Shown: positions 22,442-30,954, numbered from the stretch's first letter. The stretch is DNA of 51,249 bases from Larkinella arboricola (GCF_003259745.1 NZ_QLMC01000006.1:1-51249); one strand, 5' to 3'. The notes: generated from the letters alone by a model not told the origin. Made by a program: numbers and translations.

Positions 22442-23752
22442 ATGCAAACTTCGTTACCATCTCCAGTTGCTTTGCTCTTCAGCCGAATCGCGTTATCAAT
22501 CCGCCGATCCCTCTGGCGGCCGTGGCTCGTCCAGGCTAGTTTACTTTATCTGATTAGTTTCGTGATATCTTGTACGGATCACCGGGAGCCGAATCCTGAT
22601 GAGCCGAATCAACTCCGCGTCCAGGCGGCTGTGGACAGCGTCCGCCGGGTCCTGGAAGATAGTCTGGGTAATGGGGTGCCTTCCCTCAGCGTGCTGATCC
22701 AGACCCCCAACCACACCTATTTCGCGTCGTCGGTACTCGCTGGCAAGTCCCCCATCACCCCGCAGACGTACTTCCGCTTTGCCAGCAACACCAAGAACTT
22801 TACGGCCACGGCTATTCTGAATATGCACGAAGATGGCTGGCTGGATTATAAAGCCCACATCACGGATCTGATACCGGGTACTAATCAGCCCTATGTCCCG
22901 GCAACGGCGGATTGGAACTTTCCGAACAAGGGGCAGATCACCATTGAGCACCTTTTGCAGCACAGTGCGGGCGTGTATGATTCCGACAATGACACTATAC
23001 CCGGTCTGAATGGGGAAACCTATACGAATTATAGACAATCCCGGGACTCGACCCATCAGTTTACCACCGAAGAACTGATAAAACCGCTCATTAATCATCA
23101 GCTCAAGTACCCCTTCCCTCCGGGGGCAGGCTATCACTACAGCAATACCGGATATGCCATCCTGAGCCGGATCATTGAGCGCGTCTATTCGGCCAAAAGC
23201 GGTAGTGCGAAGACCTACGCCGACTATCTCCACAACTACATAACCGGTCCGGCCAGCCGGGTGCCCATCGCTGTTTCGTTTCCCTACCGGGCGGATGACC
23301 AGGCACTACCTCAGCCAAATGTCACCAGTCTGATCCGGCAGTCGCCTTTGTGGGGGGTAGGCTTTGGCCCGGTTAATATGAGCGCCCACGTGGCAGAAGG
23401 CAACGGGTATGGCACCATGGCCGCCTTGAATACCTACATCCGCTCGCTGATGCGGGGGGAGAACGTGCTCAGCCCCCAATCGGTGCAATTGATGCAAACC
23501 AACACCTCGCCAGCCAACCCCGACTACGGATTAGGGTCTGACCGGTTCACCAACTTAGGCTATGGTCATAACGGGGCCATTGCGGGCTACCTGTCGTTGA
23601 TGGCCTATGACCCAGCCACGGACGTATCGATCGTGGCGATGCTGCCACTCTGGGACTTTTCCAGGGGTGAAGCTTCCTTCTTAACCTGTTTCCGGCACAT
23701 GTACTATGCTGGCTATGCGGCCAAAGGCGCACTGGGCTATCCGATTAAGTAA
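22442..23752 (+). CDS. Serine beta-lactamase-family (class C / PBP4*-like) lipoprotein
   Basis: A 436-residue exported serine hydrolase of the beta-lactamase/transpeptidase-like family: D-aminopeptidase, esterase or peptidase rather than a proven lactamase. The signal sequence ends in a lipobox FVISC (Cys44). The catalytic SxxK is SNTK (Ser115, Lys118), the second motif is YSN (GYHYSNTGYAIL), and the third is HNG in YGHNGAIAGYLS. ITIEHLLQHSAGVYD is also family-typical. The residues after the lipid cysteine (CTDHREPNPDEP) closely match those of the next gene's lipoprotein (CTDHRIPDPGDP). The next gene starts 239 bp on, on the same strand. The start could lie a few codons inside. Confidence 0.92.
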   Translation: MQTSLPSPVALLFSRIALSIRRSLWRPWLVQASLLYLISFVISCTDHREPNPDEPNQLRVQAAVDSVRRVLEDSLGNGVPSLSVLIQTPNHTYFASSVLAGKSPITPQTYFRFASNTKNFTATAILNMHEDGWLDYKAHITDLIPGTNQPYVPATADWNFPNKGQITIEHLLQHSAGVYDSDNDTIPGLNGETYTNYRQSRDSTHQFTTEELIKPLINHQLKYPFPPGAGYHYSNTGYAILSRIIERVYSAKSGSAKTYADYLHNYITGPASRVPIAVSFPYRADDQALPQPNVTSLIRQSPLWGVGFGPVNMSAHVAEGNGYGTMAALNTYIRSLMRGENVLSPQSVQLMQTNTSPANPDYGLGSDRFTNLGYGHNGAIAGYLSLMAYDPATDVSIVAMLPLWDFSRGEASFLTCFRHMYYAGYAAKGALGYPIK

Positions 23753-23990
23753 GTAGGCTATCGCTTTTTCGACCAAATGGTGCGTTTTATCTGACTTCGT
23801 AATGAGAGCACACTGATTTCCTTAATGGCCACATACGAGGTCAGCGTGCAGGCTAATATCCGCCAATCAACAAAAAATAGTGTCTGAAAGAGGCTACGGA
23901 GCAGTGGCTAACGCGTGTATGTAAGCCATTGACGCCCTCTTGGGCCAGCGATGCAGCATCAACTTTATCAAAGATTCAACCCCAAACTTT

Positions 23991-25562
23991 ATGTTGTTAC
24001 AAACGGGTATAACCAATCGCCGACAATTTCTGGAGCGCACGGCCCTGGGTGCGGGCAGTGTGCTTTTTTTACCAGAACTGCTAGTAAGCTGCACCGACCA
24101 CCGTATCCCTGATCCCGGCGATCCCCCCATCGTTACGCCGGTGGGGGATTATAGTATTGATTGGAATGACAAATCCAAAACATTGATCGTAGCCTCACTT
24201 AAGGCTATACCTGAGGTGGGTGAACTCCTATCAGTTTTGTTTGAACTCTTTTGGCCCAGTCCCCAGGAAGACGTGTGGGCTGAGGTGAGAGATCAGGTGG
24301 AAACCTTAATAGATAAGAAAATTAGTGAATCTGTCTATCAGCAGGTGAAAGACGATCTGCAGGGCCTAAATAACTCGACGATTCTTTACCTGCATGAACT
24401 CAAAAACGGAAATGTAGGGAGTATTCAAGAGCAATGGATTGTAACCAGAAATTCGTTTGCCCAAGCACTGCCTCATTTTCAATCCGAGGGGTATGAGTTG
24501 CCGCTGTTGGGCTTGTTTGCCCAGTTTGCCAACCTGCACCTGGCGCTATTACGCGATGGGGTAGCCTTTGGGGAAAGCTGGGGTAGGAGCCAAGCCGACC
24601 AGCAACAGGATCTTCTCGATCTCCAGACGACGATAACTAATTATCAATACTACGCTTATCACTGGGCCTACGGAGAAGGCCTTGTAGATGCACTTGTTAA
24701 GGGTGGAAACAATGGTGGAAGTAATGCTTGCGAACCTGCCACAACGGTTGACCGCTATCTTCGGGAGATAAGCTTAACTGTACTTGACTATAGGGACATG
24801 TGGCCGTATTATGATGTGAGTCTTTACCGTAATGGACCAAGAATACCGATAAAACGCGCCGTCTACTCGGGCAAGATTGGCTATTGCGTGGGATACGATT
24901 TTTTAGCTAAATACGGTTATCCAACAAGTCCCAGTTTTTACCCGGACTTCAACCTGTGGCCAACCCAGGGTCCTACTCAGATAACCATATGGGGCGGGGA
25001 ATTCATTGATGGAATGCAGGTAACGTATCCGCAAGGTGGCGGACCCTACAGTAATACGCAGACGCCCCGGATGGGACTGGATGGTTGGACCGGAGGTAGT
25101 ACGCAGCCGCCCCGTGGTGGCGTATTTCCTATATCGCCCGCCAACCCCATCGTCGAGGCCCGACTTAGTTTCAACAAGTACCCGCCCAACTACGACGATA
25201 ATCTTGGCGTATCGGCGATTCAGTTTGTCTACAAGGACGGGGCCACTACCCCCTGGACCGGCACTCGGGGTAGTTCAGATATTATTGATGTAAAAGCGCC
25301 TTTCGGTCAGTTTATATCGAGTATATACTTCACCGGCCATCTGGTGGTGTTTGGCTTCCAGTATATAAACTTCGAGGCACCTATCACCACGGAAGCAATC
25401 CGTGCCGTTTATAGGACAAGCCCTAAAGAGCGAACAGAGAATGAATTTGTCCAGGCCTTCCCGTCTCTTGGCCTTACGTCGGCGTTGATCACCGACGATT
25501 TGAAAATGGCTCGCCAGGCTTACTGGGCCTCCATCAAGGCACGAGCGGAAGCCCTTAAATAA
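23991..25562 (+). CDS. Cry-like pore-forming toxin homologue with jacalin-like C-terminus, Tat lipoprotein
   Basis: A 523-residue protein. The start at 23991 gives a twin-arginine signal (NRRQFLERTALGAG) and a lipobox (LLVSC, Cys34), so it should be a Tat-exported lipoprotein. Residues about 60-295 match the delta-endotoxin N-terminal helical bundle (Cry domain I). FAQFANLHLALLRDG and FGESWG (177-198) correspond to Cry conserved block 1, and VDRYLREISLTVLDY with WPYYDVSLY (253-279) to block 2. VETLIDKKI, ELQGL-like DLQGLNN and FQSEGYELPLLGLF also follow the Cry pattern. The C-terminal part (about 325-465: ITIWGGEFIDGMQVTYPQGG, LGVSAIQFVYKDG, VVFGFQYINFEA) looks like a jacalin-type lectin. Domains II and III of insecticidal Cry toxins are absent. 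Target and activity are unknown. Domain I is well supported; the lectin part is moderately so. Confidence 0.85.
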   Translation: MLLQTGITNRRQFLERTALGAGSVLFLPELLVSCTDHRIPDPGDPPIVTPVGDYSIDWNDKSKTLIVASLKAIPEVGELLSVLFELFWPSPQEDVWAEVRDQVETLIDKKISESVYQQVKDDLQGLNNSTILYLHELKNGNVGSIQEQWIVTRNSFAQALPHFQSEGYELPLLGLFAQFANLHLALLRDGVAFGESWGRSQADQQQDLLDLQTTITNYQYYAYHWAYGEGLVDALVKGGNNGGSNACEPATTVDRYLREISLTVLDYRDMWPYYDVSLYRNGPRIPIKRAVYSGKIGYCVGYDFLAKYGYPTSPSFYPDFNLWPTQGPTQITIWGGEFIDGMQVTYPQGGGPYSNTQTPRMGLDGWTGGSTQPPRGGVFPISPANPIVEARLSFNKYPPNYDDNLGVSAIQFVYKDGATTPWTGTRGSSDIIDVKAPFGQFISSIYFTGHLVVFGFQYINFEAPITTEAIRAVYRTSPKERTENEFVQAFPSLGLTSALITDDLKMARQAYWASIKARAEALK

Positions 25563-25666
25563 GGGTGGCTGCTTTTCTGGAATGGGCTTGTGGTGTAACC
25601 GCACACCGCCTTGTGGCGGCCCAAGTAAGGGACTTACTAACCGGAGAACGGCAATCCGGTAACGCA

Positions 25667-25779
25667 CAACTCGAGCTGTAGCCACGGAGCCATCGCGGAA
25701 TAGCACTCGGTGATGGCCTATAATCCGGCATACGTACTACGCCGGGTACGCGGCCAAAGGCGTCTTGGCTACCCTGTAG
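25667..25779 (+). pseudogene. Decayed 3' fragment of a second serine hydrolase gene
   Basis: The bases between the toxin-like gene and the Ig-repeat gene resemble the 3' end of the serine hydrolase at 22442. GATGGCCTATAATCCGGC matches the codons for MAYDPA, and GCGGCCAAAGGCG (25750-25762) matches those for AAKGA. An internal deletion of about 75 bases joins MAYDPA to the codons near HMYYAGYAAKG, and in-frame stops are present. The upstream match CACGGAGCCATCGCGG (25683-25698) corresponds to HNGAIAG. No complete reading frame remains. It indicates a past second copy of the hydrolase on the other side of the toxin-like gene. Confidence 0.7.
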
Positions 25780-25883
25780 CGGTATGGACCACGGCTGGTC
25801 TGGCTGCCTATTGCGTTTTATTCAATTAACCTGTACTACCGGCCAAGACAGATGGTCTTCGCCGTATTGACTCTCATACTGGT

Positions 25884-28800
25884 ATGTCAACATTTATTTT
25901 CCAGCTAAGTGCTAAGCGAATGCTCAGGCAGGTGATCGTTACCTCTTTATTCGTGCTTCAATGGCTATTTTGCCTGTGTCTGATGGGTCTGCAGCCTAGT
26001 TGGGGGCATACTGGACCGATTGGTTTTGCTAGCGAAATTCGTAAAGACCGATACGGCGTCTACCGGGGAGATGAGGGCGGGTTTGGTAGCTTTGGTGATG
26101 GCTCCTGTCCGACAATCGTCATCACCCAACAGCCGATCAGTAGAACCGCCTGCTCGGGCAACGGGATCAAATACAGTGTGCAGGTAGATGGAACGAACTT
26201 AACCTACGACTGGGAGTTTATAGACCCTGGTATGACTAACTGGCTGCCGCTGAGTAGGTATCCCAGCTTTTATCCGGGATATAATACGGCTACGCTGACC
26301 ACCAATGGGGAGGAAGCCGATGGCCGCCAGTATCGAGTGCAAATTAACAACGGGTCCTGCTCGGCCACTTCTCAACCCGCCACCTTCACCAAGCTGGCTT
26401 CCCCGATCATCACCCAACAGCCGGCCGACCACATCGCCTGTTCAAGCATAGGACTTGACTATAGGGTACAGGTCAAGCAGGAAGAGAACTTGAGCTACGA
26501 CTGGGAATATAAAGACAGTAATAGCAGTGACTGGTACTCCCTGAGCGCCAACCCCAACGCGTATCAGGGCTACGACACTGGCGTCTTGATTACCAACGGG
26601 GATGAACCCAGTGGCCGCCAGTACCGGGTGAAAGTTAACAACGGGTATTGCCCCATCTACTCCAATCCGGTCACTTTCACGAAACTGAGAGAAATAGTCA
26701 TCACTCGACAGCCGATCAGCCATACCGTCTGCTCGGGTAATGGGCATGGGCTTACATACAGCGTGCAGGCCGACGGAGATGACTTAGCCTACGAGTGGGA
26801 ATTTAAAGACCCTACTATGACGGACTGGGTATCGTTTAGTGATTTTGCTAATACTTATCCGGATTATACTACCGCTACGCTGACCGCCAACGGGGTGGAG
26901 ACCCCCGGCCGCAAATACCGGGTGAAGATCATCAACGACTGTGGTACCATCTACTCCGACTCGGCCACCTTTACGGTTCCCACTTCGGTAATTACCCAAC
27001 AGCCGACCAGCCGAACCGCCTGCTTGGCTAGCAACAATGGACTTAAGTACACGGTGGTGGTCGAGAGCACTGGCCAAGTGATCTATGACTGGGAATTTAA
27101 AGACCCTAATACGACGGACTGGGTGTCGTTGGGTGGTAGTTATGCCCAACTATATCCGGGTTATGACACTCCTACCCTAACAACCAATGGCAATGAAGCC
27201 AACGGCCGCCAGTACCGTGTAAAAATTATGAATAGTTGTGGCACTCCGCTTTATTCCCAATCGGCTACCTTCACCCTAGCGACAACTCCTCCGGTGATTA
27301 CCCAACAGCCCATCAGCCGAACCGCCTGCTCGGCTAACAACAATGGACTTAAGTACACAGTGGTGGTTGAGAGTACTGACCAAGTGATCTATGACTGGGA
27401 ATTTAAAGACCCTGACATAGATAAATGGAAGCCGTTGAGTGATTTTGCCGAGTTTTATCCGGGCTACAACACGGCTACGCTAACTACTAATGGTATTGAA
27501 ACCCCCGGCCGCCAGTACCGAGTGAAAATTAATAACGGTTGTGCCTATTCTGAATCTGCTACGTTCACGCTCGCACCGACGCCCAGCATCACCCAACAGC
27601 CCGTCAGCCGGACCGCCTGCTCAGGCAAGAACCTCCAGTATGAGGTGAAAGCGGAGGGAACTGACTTAACCTATGATTGGGAATATAATGATGGCGGTGG
27701 ATGGGCTTCCCTGAGTTTCGATAGTAGTGTATATCCAGGTTACAACTCGGCCACCCTAACCACCAACGGTGATGAACCGACTGGTCGTCAGTACCGGGTG
27801 AAAGTTACGAACGGTTCCTGCACGGTGTATTCTCAACCCGCTACCTACACTCAGATCCAGTGCACGCCAACGCTGACAAACTTCTCGGCCGCTCCTAAGT
27901 CGGTAGCAATGGGCCAGTCCATTGAGTTCTCGGCTACAGTGGGTAGCGTGACCGGGCCTTACAACTATACGCTCACCAACGGCGCAGGAAGCACTCAGAC
28001 GGGTACGGCCAGCGGTCCGAGCTTCAGCCAGCGCCTGACCGCGCAGGGAACCGGTATACAGACCTATACGCTCACCATTGGAAATTCCCTCTACGCCGTC
28101 ACCGGTACGGTATCGGTCACGGTTGCGTCCTTTGCTATCACCGGTTTGAAGGCCCGGGCGAACCACGTAAAATCAGGCCAGTCAGTCGAGTTCACGGCCA
28201 CCCTGACGGGGCTGGTCGACGCCGACATCTACAGCTACACCCTGACCAATGGTCAGGAAGAGACGCCCCTGACGGGAGACTACCACGGCCCAGACTACCG
28301 CGAGAGCGTGACGGCTCAGGGTAGCGGCTCCCAGACGTATACCCTGACGGTGACGACTCAAAAGGGAACCGCCACGGCCGCCGTATCCGTCACGGTTATC
28401 GGGGAAGATGTTGGTTCGGAGCGCTTCGCTATTTCAGGAGTGAGGGCTGAGAGCTGTGAAACCCTCAGCGGGAATCAACGGCAGGTGCGTTTTACGCCCC
28501 AGTACGTGGGGATCAACGGCGAGCCCATTAGCTTCTCGGTGGTCAATGAGCTAGGGCCCACTACCCAACCCGGTCCGTACACGCTGCACTTATACACCGA
28601 TAACCCCACCATCACCCTGGTGGCCCAGCAGGGAAGCCGGAACGAGGTACGCTTTGTCTATAAGTGGCTGGCCGCTTGCACCAATGGTAGCGTTCAAGCC
28701 CAGCCGCCCACCACCAGTGGCATCCCCAGTCAGACGCTGGGGGTCGGTCAGTCCTACCAATTGGGACTAACCGACTACATCACCGACCCCGATGGTCAGA

Positions 28801-29573
28801 TGCCCCGGTTTGCGGCCCAGAGCCTGCCTCAGGGGTTGAGCCTGTTAGAGAGTGTCATCAGTGGCATACCGTCAGTAACGGGCACCTACCCGGTGAGTGT
28901 GACGGCGACAGATCCAGGCGGTCTCTCAATCATCGTTACCTTCCAGTTGACAATTACTCCCACTATGAGCACATCCCCGGACTTTAGCATTGGCGGTGTC
29001 AGCCCGGTAAGCTGTGCGCTGGTGGATTCGGTTAAGCAGGGCTATCAGGTCCGCTTCATGCCCCAGTACGGGGGGCTGAACGGTCAGCCGATTAGCTTCT
29101 CGGTGGTCAATGAGCTAGGGCCCACTACCCAACCCGGTCCGTACACGCTGCGACTGTACGCCGACAATCCCAGCATCACCCTGGTCGCTCAGCAGGGTAA
29201 CTACCAAACGCAATACACTTACAATTGGACGGACGATTGTCAAGCTACCAGCAGCGGAGCCCGTAAGGCATTGGTTGAAGAGATTGGCGCAGGTCTGCAG
29301 GTTAAACTACTAGGCAACCCGATTACCAACCATCAGATTTGGGTGGAAGTGAAAGGAGTGGAAGGACAGTCAGTAGATCTGACGCTTTCAGATCTCAACG
29401 GGCGACATTTGACCAGCGAACGCATTGAGCGAGCGGGTCAGGTTGAACAACACAATCTAGAAGTAAGTCCTGACTGGGGCGGTGTATTACTGTTGCGTGT
29501 CCGTGTTGTCTCGCCCACCAGGACTCAGCAGCAAACCGTCAAGGTCATTCAGGGATGTATTACACTGAAATAA
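25884..29573 (+). CDS. T9SS-secreted Ig-like repeat surface protein
   Basis: A 1229-residue secreted protein. After a signal region (about 1-45; an in-frame ATG at 25920 is an alternative start) come six repeats of about 97 residues, beginning near DNA positions 26120, 26409, 26699, 26991, 27296 and 27588. Each opens with ITQQP.S.TAC and has YDWEF or YDWEY, YPGY and GRQYRVK. They look like Ig-like domains. Two PKD/Ig-like domains follow (FSAAPKSVAMGQSIEFSATV and FAITGLKARANHVKSGQSVE), then two VNELGPTTQPGPYTL modules flanking a He_PIG-like domain (PQGLSLLESVISGIPSVTG). The end (LLGNPITNHQIWVEVKG, TVKVIQ) is a T9SS type A sorting domain of the GNP type. No enzyme domain was seen; an adhesin or matrix role is likely. 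Confidence 0.88.
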   Translation: MSTFIFQLSAKRMLRQVIVTSLFVLQWLFCLCLMGLQPSWGHTGPIGFASEIRKDRYGVYRGDEGGFGSFGDGSCPTIVITQQPISRTACSGNGIKYSVQVDGTNLTYDWEFIDPGMTNWLPLSRYPSFYPGYNTATLTTNGEEADGRQYRVQINNGSCSATSQPATFTKLASPIITQQPADHIACSSIGLDYRVQVKQEENLSYDWEYKDSNSSDWYSLSANPNAYQGYDTGVLITNGDEPSGRQYRVKVNNGYCPIYSNPVTFTKLREIVITRQPISHTVCSGNGHGLTYSVQADGDDLAYEWEFKDPTMTDWVSFSDFANTYPDYTTATLTANGVETPGRKYRVKIINDCGTIYSDSATFTVPTSVITQQPTSRTACLASNNGLKYTVVVESTGQVIYDWEFKDPNTTDWVSLGGSYAQLYPGYDTPTLTTNGNEANGRQYRVKIMNSCGTPLYSQSATFTLATTPPVITQQPISRTACSANNNGLKYTVVVESTDQVIYDWEFKDPDIDKWKPLSDFAEFYPGYNTATLTTNGIETPGRQYRVKINNGCAYSESATFTLAPTPSITQQPVSRTACSGKNLQYEVKAEGTDLTYDWEYNDGGGWASLSFDSSVYPGYNSATLTTNGDEPTGRQYRVKVTNGSCTVYSQPATYTQIQCTPTLTNFSAAPKSVAMGQSIEFSATVGSVTGPYNYTLTNGAGSTQTGTASGPSFSQRLTAQGTGIQTYTLTIGNSLYAVTGTVSVTVASFAITGLKARANHVKSGQSVEFTATLTGLVDADIYSYTLTNGQEETPLTGDYHGPDYRESVTAQGSGSQTYTLTVTTQKGTATAAVSVTVIGEDVGSERFAISGVRAESCETLSGNQRQVRFTPQYVGINGEPISFSVVNELGPTTQPGPYTLHLYTDNPTITLVAQQGSRNEVRFVYKWLAACTNGSVQAQPPTTSGIPSQTLGVGQSYQLGLTDYITDPDGQMPRFAAQSLPQGLSLLESVISGIPSVTGTYPVSVTATDPGGLSIIVTFQLTITPTMSTSPDFSIGGVSPVSCALVDSVKQGYQVRFMPQYGGLNGQPISFSVVNELGPTTQPGPYTLRLYADNPSITLVAQQGNYQTQYTYNWTDDCQATSSGARKALVEEIGAGLQVKLLGNPITNHQIWVEVKGVEGQSVDLTLSDLNGRHLTSERIERAGQVEQHNLEVSPDWGGVLLLRVRVVSPTRTQQQTVKVIQGCITLK
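28527..29151 (+). repeat. 61-bp exact direct repeat inside the Ig-repeat gene
   Basis: Bases 28527-28587 and 29091-29151 are identical over 61 positions and encode ISFSVVNELGPTTQPGPYTL plus flanking residue. They lie 564 bp apart inside two otherwise more diverged modules. Exact identity within diverged copies suggests recent gene conversion or recombination. Confidence 0.85.
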
Positions 29574-29727
29574 CCTTATAACAATTACAGTGAATTAATC
29601 CCCCTTGTTGAACCGATTTGTTGCTACTGGATAAGACCTTTGTTGGCTTAGAGAAATTGGTGGTTTAGAAAGCTATGAATTGGTGATCGGAGCTCCATTT
29701 TCTTCTTCCCTTCCCCTTAAAAACGTT

Positions 29728-29750
29728 AGCCCGGTGAAGCTCACCGGGCT
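29728..29750 (-). terminator. Hairpin terminator after the broken NHL/T9SS gene
   Basis: AGCCCGGTGA and its complement form a 10-bp stem with a 3-base loop. On the minus strand it is followed by AACGTTTTTAAG, a T-run. It lies 32 bp after the stop at 29782. Its core and flank are shared with the hairpin at 45232-45250 near the end of the giant T9SS gene. Confidence 0.8.
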
Positions 29751-29781
29751 GTTAAAAATCCCTCTCGTCAGGTTGATCAGA

Positions 29782-30256
29782 TCAGGGAATCTTCAAGAGT
29801 TTCCGACGTTGAACATTAGCGCCTTCTCCTACCTGCAAAAAGTATACCCCTGGCGCTAAGTCCGGACTCGGCTGGATGGCTTGTTCGGGCTGCACCGTGG
29901 ATAATTCCAGCACCTTGTGGCTTGAGACATCATACAGCAATAGAGGCCCTTTGACCGGGCTTTTGAGCCGAAACGACCCCTGGAACGGATTGGGATATAC
30001 CCGCACCTCTTCGGCATCGACTTCGGTGCTCAGTCTTGCCCCTGGCGATTGATTGACGACCCGAAAGTTCAGGGTTAAGGGCGTACCGGTGAGCCCGTTG
30101 CACCTGTGCTCCGCCATCACCGCCATAGCCCCGCTGGCCATTGCCGGCCACTGTGCGAATGATGCCCTGGGGGGTTACTTTACGAATCCTTTGATTACCC
30201 AAATCGGAGATATACAGGTTGCCGCAAGCAGTCACCACTGAAGAAGACCCGACTAG
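29782..30256 (-). pseudogene. Truncated, frameshifted NHL-repeat T9SS protein
   Basis: Two overlapping minus-strand frames make one broken gene. The first (from 30238) encodes a typical NHL repeat: GNLYISDLGNQRIRKVTPQG, then IIRTVAGNGQRGYGGDGGA. The second (to 29782) encodes GTPLTLNFRVVNQSPGARLS and a T9SS C-terminal domain: VRVYPNPFQGSFRLKS, LLLYDV, PSPDLAPGVYFLQVGEG, RRKLLKIP. The frame changes near 30120. The 5' part is missing and the reading fades into non-coding sequence above 30250, with no signal peptide. The tail resembles that of the giant gene ending at 45286, from which or with which it may derive. Confidence 0.82.
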
Positions 30257-30305
30257 GTTTCATTTTAACGGCTTTAGATTAATCAGTTAACGGCTGCTCA
30301 CCGGC

Positions 30306-30782
30306 TTACTCTACGGGCGTTAGTCGTTTGGCTACCAGAATGGACTCATAGTCTATCCCAGGCTGGTAAGCATCCCAAGTTTGATCGGACTGAATTCCAT
30401 AAAAGAGGTAATGACTGTTTTTGGCCGGTAGCTGAGTGGTTAAAAAACGGTGATACAACCGCCGATGTTTCGCCGATGCCCCCTTAATCCAGACCCACTG
30501 ATCCGGGTGCTCGTTAAAGAAGCAGACCATCGATTCAATGACTGTGCTCATCACCCGGTAAACATCCCCGTTATTGGTGGGCGGAAGGGTTAAATCCGAC
30601 TCGCCATTGGCCAGCCGGTCAGTTAAACCCAGTTGATGTATTTGCTCATGCACCGGAGAAAACTCAATCAGTTTCGGGATGCGTCCTTTGGGCCCAGCGC
30701 TGGTGAAGTCAAACTTTTTGCGATCACCGGAAATCGTATAAGAATACGGCTCAAGCATAGCAGGATATGGATGGATTACCAA
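30306..30782 (-). CDS. DUF6934-like protein
   Basis: A 158-residue cytoplasmic protein without signal or membrane segment. It resembles the small Bacteroidota family DUF6934: a YSYTISGDRKKFDFTSAGPKG-like opening (core FDFTSAGPKGRIPKLIEF), then NNGDVYRVMSTVIESMVCFF, then PDQWVWIKGASAKHRRLYHRF (core WVWIKGASAKHRRLYHR). No function is established for the family; it is often accompanied by a small upstream gene. Here a 33-codon frame sits just upstream (30853-30954), separated by a hairpin. An alternative start is the ATG at 30758. The family call is from memory of the sequence pattern. Confidence 0.72.
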   Translation of the reverse strand: MVIHPYPAMLEPYSYTISGDRKKFDFTSAGPKGRIPKLIEFSPVHEQIHQLGLTDRLANGESDLTLPPTNNGDVYRVMSTVIESMVCFFNEHPDQWVWIKGASAKHRRLYHRFLTTQLPAKNSHYLFYGIQSDQTWDAYQPGIDYESILVAKRLTPVE

Positions 30783-30798
30783 TGGGTTACAAAAGGAT

Positions 30799-30836
30799 CA
30801 GCTTAGTCAACCTAAAACGGCTGGTTGACTAAGCTG
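30799..30836 (-). terminator. Hairpin between small ORF and DUF6934-like gene
   Basis: A 14-bp perfect inverted repeat (CAGCTTAGTCAACC at 30799-30812, complement at 30823-30836) with a 10-base loop, followed on the minus strand by ATCCTTTTG. It could end transcription of the small frame or attenuate the DUF6934-like gene. Confidence 0.65.
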
Positions 30837-30852
30837 GAAGAACTGCCACTCA

Positions 30853-30954
30853 TCAACGGATTATGGAAATAACAGCGCTGATGATGGACTGCTTTTCCCG
30901 TTCAGCTCTTTCTTTATTAACATCATTAAGATTAGGAACGCGAAGCGATTTCAT
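30853..30954 (-). CDS. Possible 33-residue small protein
   Basis: A short frame starting ATG at 30954 and ending TGA at 30853. It encodes MKSLRVPNLNDVNKERAERE followed by KQSIISAVISIIR: a charged N-terminal half and a hydrophobic C-terminal half. It lies 70 bp upstream of the DUF6934-like gene on the same strand. It may be a small partner gene, or the remnant of one; there is no homology evidence. Confidence 0.35.
   Translation of the reverse strand: MKSLRVPNLNDVNKERAEREKQSIISAVISIIR

Noticed and set aside
22442-23752. True antibiotic beta-lactamase
   Set aside because: It has SxxK, YSN and HNG, but the family is broad and the third motif is HxG rather than KTG; only serine hydrolase can be claimed.
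23753-23990. Separate promoter for the Cry-like gene
   Set aside because: No TAnnTTTG box with a proper -33 partner and no repeat like the one at 22315 could be established.
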